A stretch of DNA of 64,000 nt, taken from contig SSBO01000003.1 in the NCBI GenBank assembly GCA_005281725.1, forward strand, positions 5,394,495 to 5,458,494, in the 5' to 3' direction. The first letter of the stretch is position 1. Each line of letters begins with the position of its first letter. The DNA is from Wuchereria bancrofti (lineage: Eukaryota > Nematoda > Chromadorea > Rhabditida > Onchocercidae). The translations under genes were made by a program, and so were the position numbers. The notes under the pieces are model-generated. The model made no database searches, was not told the DNA's origin, and worked only from the letters and a program-made list of their open reading frames with translations. Shown piece by piece: positions 50,501 to 61,218 of this stretch.

Positions 50501-52823
50501 AGAATTAAATCGAAAGAATACTTATCAGTTCTCCACAAGAGTATAAAGCTCAGTGCTATACTTGATGGAGATCACCATAAATATTCGAACAGCACCAATA
50601 TACGAATAAACATAAAAAAAGTGCAAGACTTAAAAATAAGGAGATACGCTTCAAAAAAACAAATTGAAACCACAACACAAGTAAAAGGATACTCTTCAAT
50701 CATAAGACATCTTAATCCTTATATTACAATAAATCTTAGTTCATGTTGTAATCTGCTTTCATTATTGATCTTTCCTGAATCCTCAGCAACATCAACTTTT
50801 ATGATTTGCACATTAACAAATCTACAATAGTTCAGAATTCTTAATCAATATGGAACAACCTCATGTGCTCTACAAAAGCATTTTTGTGACACATTTTTGC
50901 CGACTTTTTTAGCCACAGAACTTAACAAATAAGTAGCTGCAGCTAATTTCGATTCATCCGCAGCAGGTATTGCTTCGATAATTGTCAAAAGTGTAGCAAA
51001 ATACAAAACGTATACAAACCAATAACTAAATGTACAAAAAACTAACCTGGTATTACTGCTCTGCCAAATGCTGGCAGCTTGTTGATGCAAAATCATCCCT
51101 AATGTAGCGATAAGTTTTGCCAAAGCAACATCCAACTGAGTTTTATCAAGCTTGTTTTCCAGAATCTGCATATAAGTAAAACAGTGCAAGCATTATACAC
51201 TTTGCTAAAAACTACGAATTTTGCACTACAGAAAAGAAACGAATATACGATATAGTGATATTGATGTACCAATTCACAGACAGTATTACTAATGAGATAG
51301 GCTTCAAAAAACCGCAACACATAAAAGAATACTCTTCAATCATAGAACCCTTTCTTAATCTTCATATTACAATGAACCTTAGTCCACGTCGTAATCTGTT
51401 TTATTAGTGACCATTCCTGAATCCCCAGATCAACTTTTATAATATCTACATTAACAATTTATAATAGCTCAGAATCTTTAACCAAAATGAAACTACCTCA
51501 TGTGCTCTAGAAAAACATTTTTGTGACACACTTTTATCGACTTTTTTAGCCACAAGACCTAACAAATAAGCAGCTGCAGCTAATTTTGATTCATCCGCAG
51601 CAGGTATTGCTTCGATAATTGTCAAAAGTGCAGCAAAATATTCAGTATCACTTTCTGTTCCATTAGTATCTTTAATCAGTTCCGCAGTTGCTGCAAGCAC
51701 GGCGAGCACTTCATTTTGCAACACTGATCCCGATCTATAAGTGTATTATCTATGTGTAAACATTAACCGACGCATTTAGTTAACTACATTTTTATGCGGT
51801 AAATAGTAAGCATAGAAAGCACAGTATGCTGAAAATTTTTATTTAATCGAAAGCTGTTCACGACCTAATCCATATGTAAGGAGATGTATTCAGCCTCAAA
51901 AAACCGAAATTAAAGCTATTATATCATGAAAGAAGTAAAAACTTCTAGGGAATCTTTAAAGTTGAAATTAAAATAAAAAATATTTAGTTGTAAACTAAAC
52001 AGTTCAGAAACCTTTCCTAAATTACAGTTACAGTTCATTATAATCTCTCCCTGAAATTGGCCATTTAGAAAATACTTAGATTTTCCAAATTTAAGAAAAA
52101 ACACAGCCAGCAGAAATTCAACTTGTAATTATTATGAATTCAGTACCTCCAAATGCGATGCACAGGATCGAAGGTTGGATTTGTACAAGATGTGAATTGC
52201 GAAAGCTGTGATTTGGCCGAAGTTAGCTCCGAAAAGTTACTTCTTACAGTTTTAATTTCTTCAGCATCTCCAATTTGCATCTTATGCTGGAATTAAACTA
52301 CAACTTAGTGTGTTGTTATTAAATTTACGGATATTCCACGAGAACATTAAAATCAAAAAGCAAATTATTGATAACTAAACCCAATTCATTTTCAATCGAT
52401 TATTATCTAAATTCATGAATTTTAAGGAATTACAAAGACCAAATTGAGAGTGGTGATTTAGATATAACAATAACCAAAGGTATTTGTTCCAGCACCGCAT
52501 CCTCATCACTGAATTTGGCGTCATAACTTTTATCTGTTTGTATTTTCTGAACGATATGGGTTGCTCTTGCAGCTTCACGATGTCGAGTTACCGATGGATT
52601 ACTCTCGCTACTGTAATGTTTGTATTAATTTTAAACTTGTGTCGCTGCAAATAATTAAGTAATTGAGTACTCTCCAAACACAGCCGTAGCCGACAGCACA
52701 CTGCAAAAAATAGTACTGCTATTACTGGTATGGCATAGACAAGATTTAATAACAAGTTAACCTTTTCCCTTTTGTAATGCGAGTGCGTGCACCTCGACTT
52801 TTGAAACGAAGCCGATATTTCAT
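44557..52823 (-). CDS. RRP12: RRP12-like pre-ribosome export/assembly factor
   Basis: HEAT-repeat protein of the nucleolus and nucleoplasm, needed for maturation and export of pre-ribosomal subunits. Twenty-two exons join in phase to 1315 residues (human about 1297): 52823-52762, 52610-52475, 52286-52147, 51734-51497, 51165-51047, 50475-50297, 50054-49768, 49657-49535, 49115-48855, 48719-48459, 48306-48118, 47990-47751, 47568-47347, 47269-47043, 46878-46777, 46564-46372, 46288-46110, 45916-45772, 45635-45469, 45327-45117, 44969-44781, 44634-44557. Landmarks: N-terminal SSESNPSVTRHREAARA, TEYFAALLTIIEA, central RSWLMPVLRVNIFNQPIAFA of the NUC173 region, QKKAFRILEE, and a C-terminal acidic Ser/Asp run followed by SFKVAKDGRIIIE, GGKGIHR and YVYIPINKRRRGK. 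Exon 2 could instead stop at 52496. Exon 17 needs a GC donor. Two partial copies of its own exons sit in its introns. Confidence 0.92.
44648..44666. repeat. (AT)n microsatellite in RRP12 last intron
   Basis: A run of about nine AT dinucleotides lies in the short last intron of RRP12, 14 bases upstream of the last exon in gene orientation. Confidence 0.9.
46893..46945 (-). pseudogene. Relic of RRP12 HEAT-repeat exon
   Basis: On the minus strand this intron segment reads VIRVQIISLLQMLAKE, closely resembling LVRVLIIRLLRMLAKK in RRP12 exon 16 (46564-46372). About 38 of 50 aligned bases match by eye. The relic runs directly into the acceptor of exon 15 and is in the wrong frame to be translated with it. 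It appears to be an old partial exon duplication whose end now forms intron sequence. Confidence 0.55.
50640..51003 (-). pseudogene. Partial duplicate of RRP12 exon 4 plus intron
   Basis: This block is a copy of 51294-51640. In gene orientation it starts inside exon 4 at the codons for YFA(A/T)LLTIIEA, carries the remaining exon 4 sequence to its donor, and continues for roughly 200 bases into intron 4. The copy sits in intron 5, after exon 5. The exon part (143 bases) differs at about 11 positions by eye and has no stop codon. It lacks the first third of exon 4 and the original acceptor. Its donor leaves phase 0 whereas exon 6 expects phase 2, so inclusion would shift the frame. Confidence 0.85.
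51294..51640 (-). repeat. Source copy of RRP12 internal duplication
   Basis: This is the parent of the block at 50640-51003. It spans most of exon 4 and the adjoining part of intron 4. The two copies are collinear with small gaps and separated by about 290 bases that contain exon 5. The order on the gene strand is exon 4, exon 5, partial exon 4 copy, exon 6. Confidence 0.85.
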
Positions 52824-53075
52824 CGTAATAAACCTGAAACCTGCTTGAACACCAAACTAGAACGAGACTTGTGCTAGTAAAACTCCTACCTAAAACTTCA
52901 GTAGGACAAGAATAAATACATATTGGTCAGTTAACTTTCAACGGACTACCCATTGAGCGTGAAATTAAGCATCCGCCCGTTTTTCCGTCCATCAAGCTGC
53001 GGAACTATTCACTCTGGTCGCTGGACATTTGCTGCTGTTAAGGACGTGTTTTCCGCTCGGTGGCGTGCGCGGTGA
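52824..53075. promoter_or_regulatory. Putative bidirectional promoter, RRP12 / NADAR
   Basis: Only about 250 bases separate the RRP12 ATG on the minus strand from the proposed NADAR-protein ATG on the plus strand. The right part (about 52960-53075) is distinctly richer in G+C than the region around it, with several CG dinucleotides, which is typical of housekeeping promoters. No TATA box is evident. The assignment depends on the small first exon proposed for the NADAR gene. Confidence 0.5.
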
Positions 53076-56000
53076 ATGGAATCGGTAGGGTGTCGTTTCA
53101 TGTGATAGCGCGCTGAGTAGCTGAGTAGGTGAGGCTTCATGCATGCATGCAATCATGCATCAGTTCGATGCAAATGCGCGTGCACAGTAGTCTATAGCTT
53201 GATCAGATATAAAAGCAGACATGAAGTATGTAATATTTCAGTTGAGGGCCATAACATCTGTGTTTACCTAATAAATAGGTTGGAGATGAATGGCCTGGAT
53301 GAGTTAAATCTGACGGCTGTTTTTGTCAAATGTCGTAATTATTTGGCACATAGCTAACTACTTGCACATACTTCGCGCAGACCATTAATATATTGAAAGT
53401 GCACTTTCTTTATTATTAAAACACTAAGTCAGTTATCGTTAATTAGGTCATGCTAATCTCATTTATCACTACTATAAATCATATTCTAGATTTCTTATCA
53501 CTATTGCTCCTTTTGTTCTATTCACTTCTACTAGTTTCATTTCAAAATTGCTACTATTAATCTTTGTTTTGATACTGGCATTTCATCAGATAGAATTCCT
53601 AACAGTGTATTGTCGCGATGGTGATTTATCTTAGATGCTCATCCCTGCATGGAGCTTCCTCTGCAGATTAATGTCATAGTATAGTGATTTCTGCTGAGCA
53701 TAACTTATTTGTTATGATCACATGCCGGTAACTTTATTGCACTGCAGTTTCGTTTGCATCTACCTTGTTGCATGTTAAAGTATAAATTGTCAGTTATTTT
53801 ACTCTTACTTCGTAAGAAATGAAATTGAAGAATTAGGTTTTGAAATTTGAGGTTTGAGAACAGAAAGAGATAACTAGAAGAGAGGAAGATTACGAAGACT
53901 ACGATAATAAGAAAACAAAATTCATCAGTCCTTCCACTGGAGTGTTTTTCTTTTACAAATGAAAAGATTTTAATGCAAGCCGAGGTTTGTACGTGTAAGT
54001 TTTCTTGAGACCGCTAGAAAACTGATCTGGAAAACCTTACAGCCTAATCCCACTAAAGGGCTGTTATGGTTATGATTTACAATAGTTTGTAATACTTCAC
54101 TGAGTTTATGTCTTCATTAATTAGTTTTGCATTTTTTATGAACTTTCATCTTAATTTTCAAAATAGTTCAATTTTACAATAGAATAACCCATCTATTTAG
54201 TTTAATTTCAGGGTGAATTCATACAACCTGTTGCATCGTCCTACCACTGTAAGTTTAGCTAATTTCCGAGTTTTTTTACTTTCCTGTTTTTTTACTGCTC
54301 TTGAACTAGAATCAAGGTGGAAATAATACACTTTACTACACAGAAGGACGATATTCACCTTGAGCACTCCTTGTGCACATGCATCAAATTTTAAAAATAA
54401 CATTTTTTGACCATAAATGACTAACACAAACAAGATGCACTTTTTTCTTTTTTTTGAATAATCCGTTTGTACCTCTACACCAATGCGTAATATATTTATG
54501 AATTTTATTAAACTGCCTGTCTCATTTCAAGCTTGCCACTTCATTTTAAATTCTGGTCCTGATATATTTTCGTAATTTATACTTGATAAAGATAGTAACA
54601 CTTATAGTGACTTCATTTTTGTATTTTATGCAATTATGTCTAATTAATTTAGCTTGGCCACGTTACGAAAGTCGTGGTGGTGGTCGTTTGCTGAGAAATT
54701 TGCCTGGACCAATGGGTTTTCGAGGAGGTCGTTTTGGTTATGGACCAATGCGGATGCCTCGTGGGACGCCGCGGTTTATGTATGGACGTATTATGAAGCG
54801 AGGATTTGCACAAAGGAGACCGTTTGAAGTTAGATCTTGTCAACTATTTTCCTTAGAAAATTACTGAATTGAGCTTAACCAAGGTGCTTATATTTTCTTT
54901 AGCATTTAGGTAGTGGTTAGTTCCCCAACCATTTATTTGATTTAGTAGGGAGTCTCGCAGGAAAACTTAAAACCTTAATTATGTAACAATTTCTAATTTT
55001 TCATTTTTTAGTTCAAGAAATTGCCCGAAGCAGCCAAGTATAAAGAGTATGCGGTTGCTCCCGACAACATAATATGCTTCTCAGGCTTCCAGAATGTCTT
55101 CACAGCCCAACACGATGTTTGTTTTTATAGTTTTTCTTTGTTCAGTTTCAAAATCTTCATGAAGTCAAGGCACAAACTTTCCTCTTTTGGTATCATCAAA
55201 TTTGATAGGAATGAATTTTAGGTTGGTTGATGATGGTAAGTAATGCTGATGCTTTTCGGTATTCTGCTGACTGTTATAGTTTACAAATTCCATTAATTTC
55301 CCTCAAAAAAGGGATGCTTAAATTTTTATTCCCTAAGTTTATAGTTTCCGCTGGAAATCGATGGTCGAGTGTATGACAATGTTAACCATTTTTATCAGCT
55401 TGCTAAAACCGAAGCGCTGTGTGGCGTCACATCATTGCTAATGACAGAATGTGTTGAAGTTGATAGTTCATCAAAGTCGACACCTAAAGACTATAACACA
55501 CTTGCACGAAATATCTTGAAAATCAATAAAGTAAGTTGTAAAATTATTCTGTTACAAAAAATCATTTTTGACGCATCATGAGCTTCTTATGTACATGATA
55601 TCAACAGGAGTGAATAAATAAGCATATCTGATTACCGGGAAAAGCCAGTAGTTCGAGACTTTTCATATATAAAAAATAAAATATTTTCAGGTAAGTAGAA
55701 ATGCTGCGGAAGAGTGGCGGAAGGGTCCTGGTCTTGAAGCAATGCAGGTATGTGATGAGAATTATCAGATAATTTATGTATTAGTTTTTGTGAAGATTTT
55801 TATCTTTTTTTTTTGACATTTAACATCCATTCACATAATCTGGCAGCTTCCAAACCATAGGATCTCGTTTTACATGCCTTTAGTCAAATATTGTATTATT
55901 GAATGTTTTAACTGAGTAACTTAAATAGTTATAATGATTAAATGACTTCTTTACACATCAGTTGACATGAAAAGAATTATAAATGAGCAAATATGTCGTA

Positions 56001-57626
56001 ACTATTCTAACCTATTATTGCATCATCCTGTTCTGCACGGTAGCTGCCTGTTGACCTGAAGGTATGTTTCTCAAGCCTTCTTGCTGTTTTTCTCATGCAT
56101 TTAGCCACTAAATTCAGAAAAGGTAGCTATCCGGAAATTAAAATTTTTAAATATCTTTAGTCAGTGAAAGTTTTATTTAGCGTGCATTGTTAGCAAAAGT
56201 TGAACAGTGTGAAGAACTTCGAAAAGAATTAACGGATTCTGGCGATAAGTTGCTTGTGCACTGTTTCGGCGGTGACGATTTCTATGCAAGTGCTTGTAAT
56301 CACAACTACATACAGGACTGGGCAAAAAGCATGCAAAACAACAAAGTCATGATTAAGGTAACCAAATGTAATAGATCAAAGATCATGGTGTCAAAATTTC
56401 CTCTGTGAATTAATGGGATTAGCTGCACTTTTTGATTTAAATATTTGGCAATCCACTTTTAAGCGTGTCAAACAGTCTTCTTAATTTTCCAGATTCCTAT
56501 GGAATTCCCATTAACTAATGAAACAGTTCTCTCAATTCCCAAGTTTGGTCTTGGTCGAAATGTCCTGGGCGTAATTTATATGCAGTTAAGAGAAATGGTA
56601 CTTGTTTACAATTTCATATACTTTTCACGATGAAGTAATTTTTTCTAATAAATTTTTTGTACAAAATTTCATTTTCTCCATAATAATTTTTTCCAGTTAC
56701 GTGACGGTGTTTTACCATACAAAGGAACAACAAACAAGGTATATCTTTCTGTACTTGCGATAAATAATAACTGATAAGATATATACGTGAGGTTTTCTAT
56801 TTGATTATTTTCTAAGTGATATACTATTTAGTGCACATTTTAAACACACTACTGAAAAATTCAGGATTTTAGCTACTATATTTTGTTATATGGAATTTGA
56901 ATCTTTTTGATTTTTAACAACTATAGGCGTCGTGTGAAAGTCAAAGTATGGAAATGCAATCTGAAGAACTGGCAGGACCAAGCATTGTCCCGAGTGTACC
57001 GGCGCCACTTAAAGTGTGTTTCTTTTCCTTTAATTTTGGTAATAGTTTTTGGCATCGGTAAAATTCCGTTGAACACCGCAAGTATATTGAACATTTCATG
57101 TTTTGTTGTTTTCTTTAATGAGTATTTTGTTACACGTTTGTTCCAAATTTTGTAAGCAACATACAGTTTTAGAGTGATACGCGTGAAAATAGTTCAAGCG
57201 ACGGTTTCATCATTGGTGGTGGGTCGATACAGGTTAATTTTTATTTCTTGACAAATTTCAGAAGGCTCTGTTTTTATGCTGTAAGGGGGAAGTAGTATAA
57301 CTGAAAATAAAGTGATCCTCTGCAGATCTGAGGTATGATGAAGGTGAAGATATTTTCTCCAAGTTGATAGATGTCCAGTAACACATCAGAAACAAAATTC
57401 AAATTCATAATTTCTATCTTTTTTCCCTTTAATCTTTATCTCCTTTTTAAGAAGTTAATCAATCACCTAAGCTTGAAAATATTAGAATTCATTTGTTCAG
57501 TGGACGTTTTTCAATTCTAATGTAACTTTCCAGAGTTCAATGAAATCACGTTCTGCAGCCAGTACTACTTCTCGTAATGTCCTTTCGGTACCTCTGGAGT
57601 ATCTTGCCAGCTTTAGCAGCAAATGA
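53076..57626 (+). CDS. NADAR-domain protein with Arg/Gly-rich N-terminus
   Basis: The NADAR (YbiA-like) fold is linked to NAD and ADP-ribose metabolism, and family members can remove ADP-ribose-type adducts. The cellular role here is unknown. Twelve exons join in phase to 377 residues: 53076-53084, 54212-54248, 54653-54828, 55012-55116, 55345-55530, 55691-55747, 56181-56357, 56493-56597, 56697-56738, 56927-57013, 57173-57232, 57534-57626. Residues about 18-72 are rich in Arg, Gly and Met (YESRGGGRLL, GFRGGRFGYG), resembling an RNA-binding tail. The NADAR region (about 90-290) shows ICFSGFQNVF, FPLEIDGRVYDNVNHFYQLA, EEWRKGP, a Leu-rich stretch, and GLGRNVLGVIYMQLRE. The C-terminus is Ser-rich and low complexity. 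Exon 1 is only MES and is the weakest part. Exon 2 onward is firm. Confidence 0.83.
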
Positions 57627-60600
57627 TAGGTTTATGCAACTGAGAGTGGGCAACTTGAGCCTTCACTTTTTTCAAAAAGATTCCAGATTTAAAGCTGTCA
57701 CTTTTTGTTCCATATTCCAGAGGAAGCAAGTCCACTGAAATTGGAACAAAACCCCTTAATTATTTAAAAAAAAAGCGCTGAATGGTTCCCGCATCATGTG
57801 AAAAAGGTTATGAGTTATTTGCATTGAATTATGATTACTTATTCTACATCTAATTTGATCATAATTTTTTCTTTTTTTTTGATAAAACAATTATAAATAT
57901 ATATTTAGCAAGGACTTGTAAAGAAAGTTTTATAGTTTTAACTTTCTTTTGCTGGATATGGACTAAATGGTTTTAAATACATTGGGATTTTAATGGGCTT
58001 TGTAGCATCATCTTCAGTTCCGCGCCAGAGAAAGTTTTCTTGAATTTGAAAAAAATGTGAAAGTATAGTCTATGCTGCTTTTCGATATCATTTGTAGGAA
58101 AGGGTTACTTAAAATTCTGTTCGCATGGATTTTTTAAATTCCCTTCCTACAATTTAACTTCTTTTTTCTGGCTGTTTCCTTTTTCACCAATTTTGAGAAA
58201 TCTTGTTGAATTCTATTTATGCTATTATTGTTTGTGTTATCGTTTTCCTTGAATTCTATTCGATATTCACATTTTTGCATTTCTTTACAGTTAGATACAG
58301 TAACTCCCTTCATTTTGCCGTAAATTGGATTCTTTAAAAATTTCAGTCAATAAATTGAATCAGAAAAACTGAATTTCGTTACTTCGTTATTTAAATTGCA
58401 ATTATGTTTTAGTAATATCTAGGCAGATAGAAACTTTCGAAAGCATCCATGGCAGCATGTTTACTCATCTGCTTTACCCCTTGTCGTGCACTTTTGTTTT
58501 ATTCGTTGTATTTTGCAAGAAAATGCTTTCTTTATGTTGAGTAGGTGGAGATATTGATATTTCGCTCATATTAAATTAGAGTTTTTAAAAGTCAGTCAAA
58601 TTTCAAGTGTGTAGTTTAGTAAGTGAACATGACTATTCTTATAGTTTTAGGAATCTGTTAAATTGTATTCAGTTGTTTCCGTGCTAAGTTGACAAGAAAT
58701 ATTTGAATTGAAGAAGCTGGGGAAGGGAAGGAGAGATGGCGAGGGATTCTTTTCCAAACTGCACATGATTTGTATTTAGAAGTGTAGTTAGTTTCACCTG
58801 AAACACATGTCTATCACAAAATTGTAATCATCGAATGCGGATTTATTAGTTTCTTATTGTATAGATCTTTGAATTCACTGCCCAAGGAATTCGGAACTGA
58901 ATTTGATTCTTGATTTCTCTCGCGAAAACGGAATGCTTTCAACATATTTTCATTCAACGTGAAAGGTGAGACATTCAGTCTTCAGATGTGTTCGAATTGA
59001 AAAGTATGCTTCAAACGAATTATCAAAGACTAAAATATTGGGGTCCTCAGGTGCTATTGATTACGTGTTGATTATGGATTCTTAAATTTTAATGCGTATT
59101 GAAGAATGAAAGCCAATATGATAGTGTCTATATCATATATGTTTGAAAATCGGAGTCACAGGGTTAGGAATGGTGGAACAGAACTGCTAAAGATTAAAAT
59201 TTTGCCTTTTGTAGAGGCCAATGATAAGTTAGCCTAAAATTTTGTTTCTCTTGGTTTGGATTCGTCATGCTGAGAAATATTTCGTAGATGATTAAATTTT
59301 TCATGAAGGTCAATGTTTTTGAGTTGAATGGAAAGGTCTTTTTCTCTCCTTAGTTTACAGACGAAAGCATGACTCAGGTCATCATGTGTTACAATAAGTG
59401 TAGAGCATTTTAGAGCCGAAATTAAAGCAGTCACGATTTTTCGAATTGAGTAACTGCTTATAAGAAAATAATTTAGTAAATCTGCTCAGCGAGGCGGTCA
59501 GTAAGCCGTTTTTTGAAGCATTTTCAGCATTTTGGCCCTGATGTTCTGCTGCTAAGCTCAACAAATCTGACCGAGAAAGTGATATGTTAATTTTTATTTC
59601 TATGTTTTGTTGTTCATTACCATTGTTATTGTTACAGTTATTGTTGTGTTTGGTGATTCCAGGAAATCCTACGGTTTTCGACTTTTGGTGCTGTTTTTAA
59701 AATGTTGATAAAATCTTGCCTTTTGTAAAGAGGATATAATGTCGTTGAAAATTAATATATGAAAGGAGAAAGTAATTTTTGATTTCACGAGTTCATTCAG
59801 CTTGGCCATAAATCTTGAATATATGAAAATATTAATATTTTTACTGGGACAGTTTTAATTGTGAGCTGTTTAATGATTAATACAATTTCGAATGGATGCA
59901 GATTCTCCAGCAAAGTTATTTACGCATTGGGGTCTCGCAGATTTTTAAGTGGTCCCTGGCATGTCCAGGTTTGGTTCGTAGTTATCAATTCTAAAATTTA
60001 AAGAACACAACTTCCGAGTAAAGTCTCGGGATATGGAATATATCCTCTAATTCTGTTGGGTGCTCCTTTATGTCTTTTCTGAACGCTAACAGTTCTTTCC
60101 AATTTTTTGATTTTCATGGAGATCTCTTTATCTCATGAATGAATAGTAAATTGATTGTTTTGACCCGGACCGTCTTTACTCATAAGCTTCAATTTTTTTT
60201 GTCCCGTTAATCTAATTTCTAAACGACATGGGAGAATTCGCTGTCACTGATTATTTACAAATCTCCTTTGATTTCATGAACAAGAAACTGGGTAGCATAC
60301 GAATTATATGTTGCTATTTCCTGCAGTAATTCATTTAGGGATTGCAATAATTCATTTAGTTGACAATGAGTAGTCGCTGCAATCATCTACTATGTTGTTG
60401 TTTTGGAAAAGATAACATACATTAAATACATTTTTCTGTTGAAAATCTGAAAATCCGCTGTCCTTCAGTGCAGCGTTCATGAAACTTGCAATATAGGCTA
60501 GAAACAATGATTTTCTCAGGTTCCTTAACAATTCTGCTATTCAATAAGTCTTTCTTCCTTCCGCTAGCCCGAGTGCCACAGATATCAGAGAAGAAATGCT

Positions 60601-61218
60601 ATCCTTTCTTAACTGACTTTTATAACTCAGTGTTCCAGAGCTAAACATCGGAGTTCCATTACGACTCCGCTATAAATTTGGTCACCGTTATGAAATTAAA
60701 AGCAGATCATTTATCTCTTTCTCATATGATCATTTTATAACAGTTCATTCCTTCTTTACAATTTATTTACTATTATTACGCACCGTTACTTTTCTTGACA
60801 TTATAATCTATTATAATGAAATTACGAAATTAATTCAACTTTGTAATTTCAACCTATTTATACAATTTAAACTTAGTACTGTATACCAGAATTAGCTTTA
60901 CAAGATTGATTAATAGTACAGGAATCGAATGCAAATCATACTGCTATGTTATGATGCACTGCGGTCGTAAATTTATTGAATGACATTGCTACTATAAAAT
61001 AACCAATAATATAGCTCAATATGACCCAATCGTGAATTTGTCGTTATAAAAAGTATACTATGGACTGATAAATGAGATTAGTGGGGACAAATTGTAGCGA
61101 AAATATGTTTTTTGTAATTCAATACATTTATTGGTGTTGTCAGAAGGGTAATTACTTTATTGAAAAGTGTAAGTAAATAGAGTTGATTATTTGCATCTTA
61201 ATACATTGTTGATAATGG
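57627..61218. other. Convergent gap, NADAR gene / RING-like gene
   Basis: About 3.6 kb of A+T-rich sequence with no supported exon lies between two genes that point at each other. Short minus-strand frames around 59234-59564 have no family resemblance and no splice-linked partners. The length suggests long 3' untranslated regions or an unrecognised non-coding transcript, but nothing in the sequence proves either. Confidence 0.55.

Noticed and set aside
50861..51003. The duplicated exon 4 copy as a normal RRP12 exon
   Set aside because: It lacks the original acceptor and leaves phase 0 where exon 6 needs phase 2, so including it would shift the frame.
54649..54843. Minus-strand frame across the NADAR gene's Arg/Gly-rich exon
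   Set aside because: It is a Thr/Ser/Arg-rich shadow of the low-complexity coding exon on the + strand.
57262..57300. Last exon of the NADAR gene directly after 57232
   Set aside because: It would require a 29-base intron, too short to splice. The exon at 57534-57626 keeps phase and ends in a stop.
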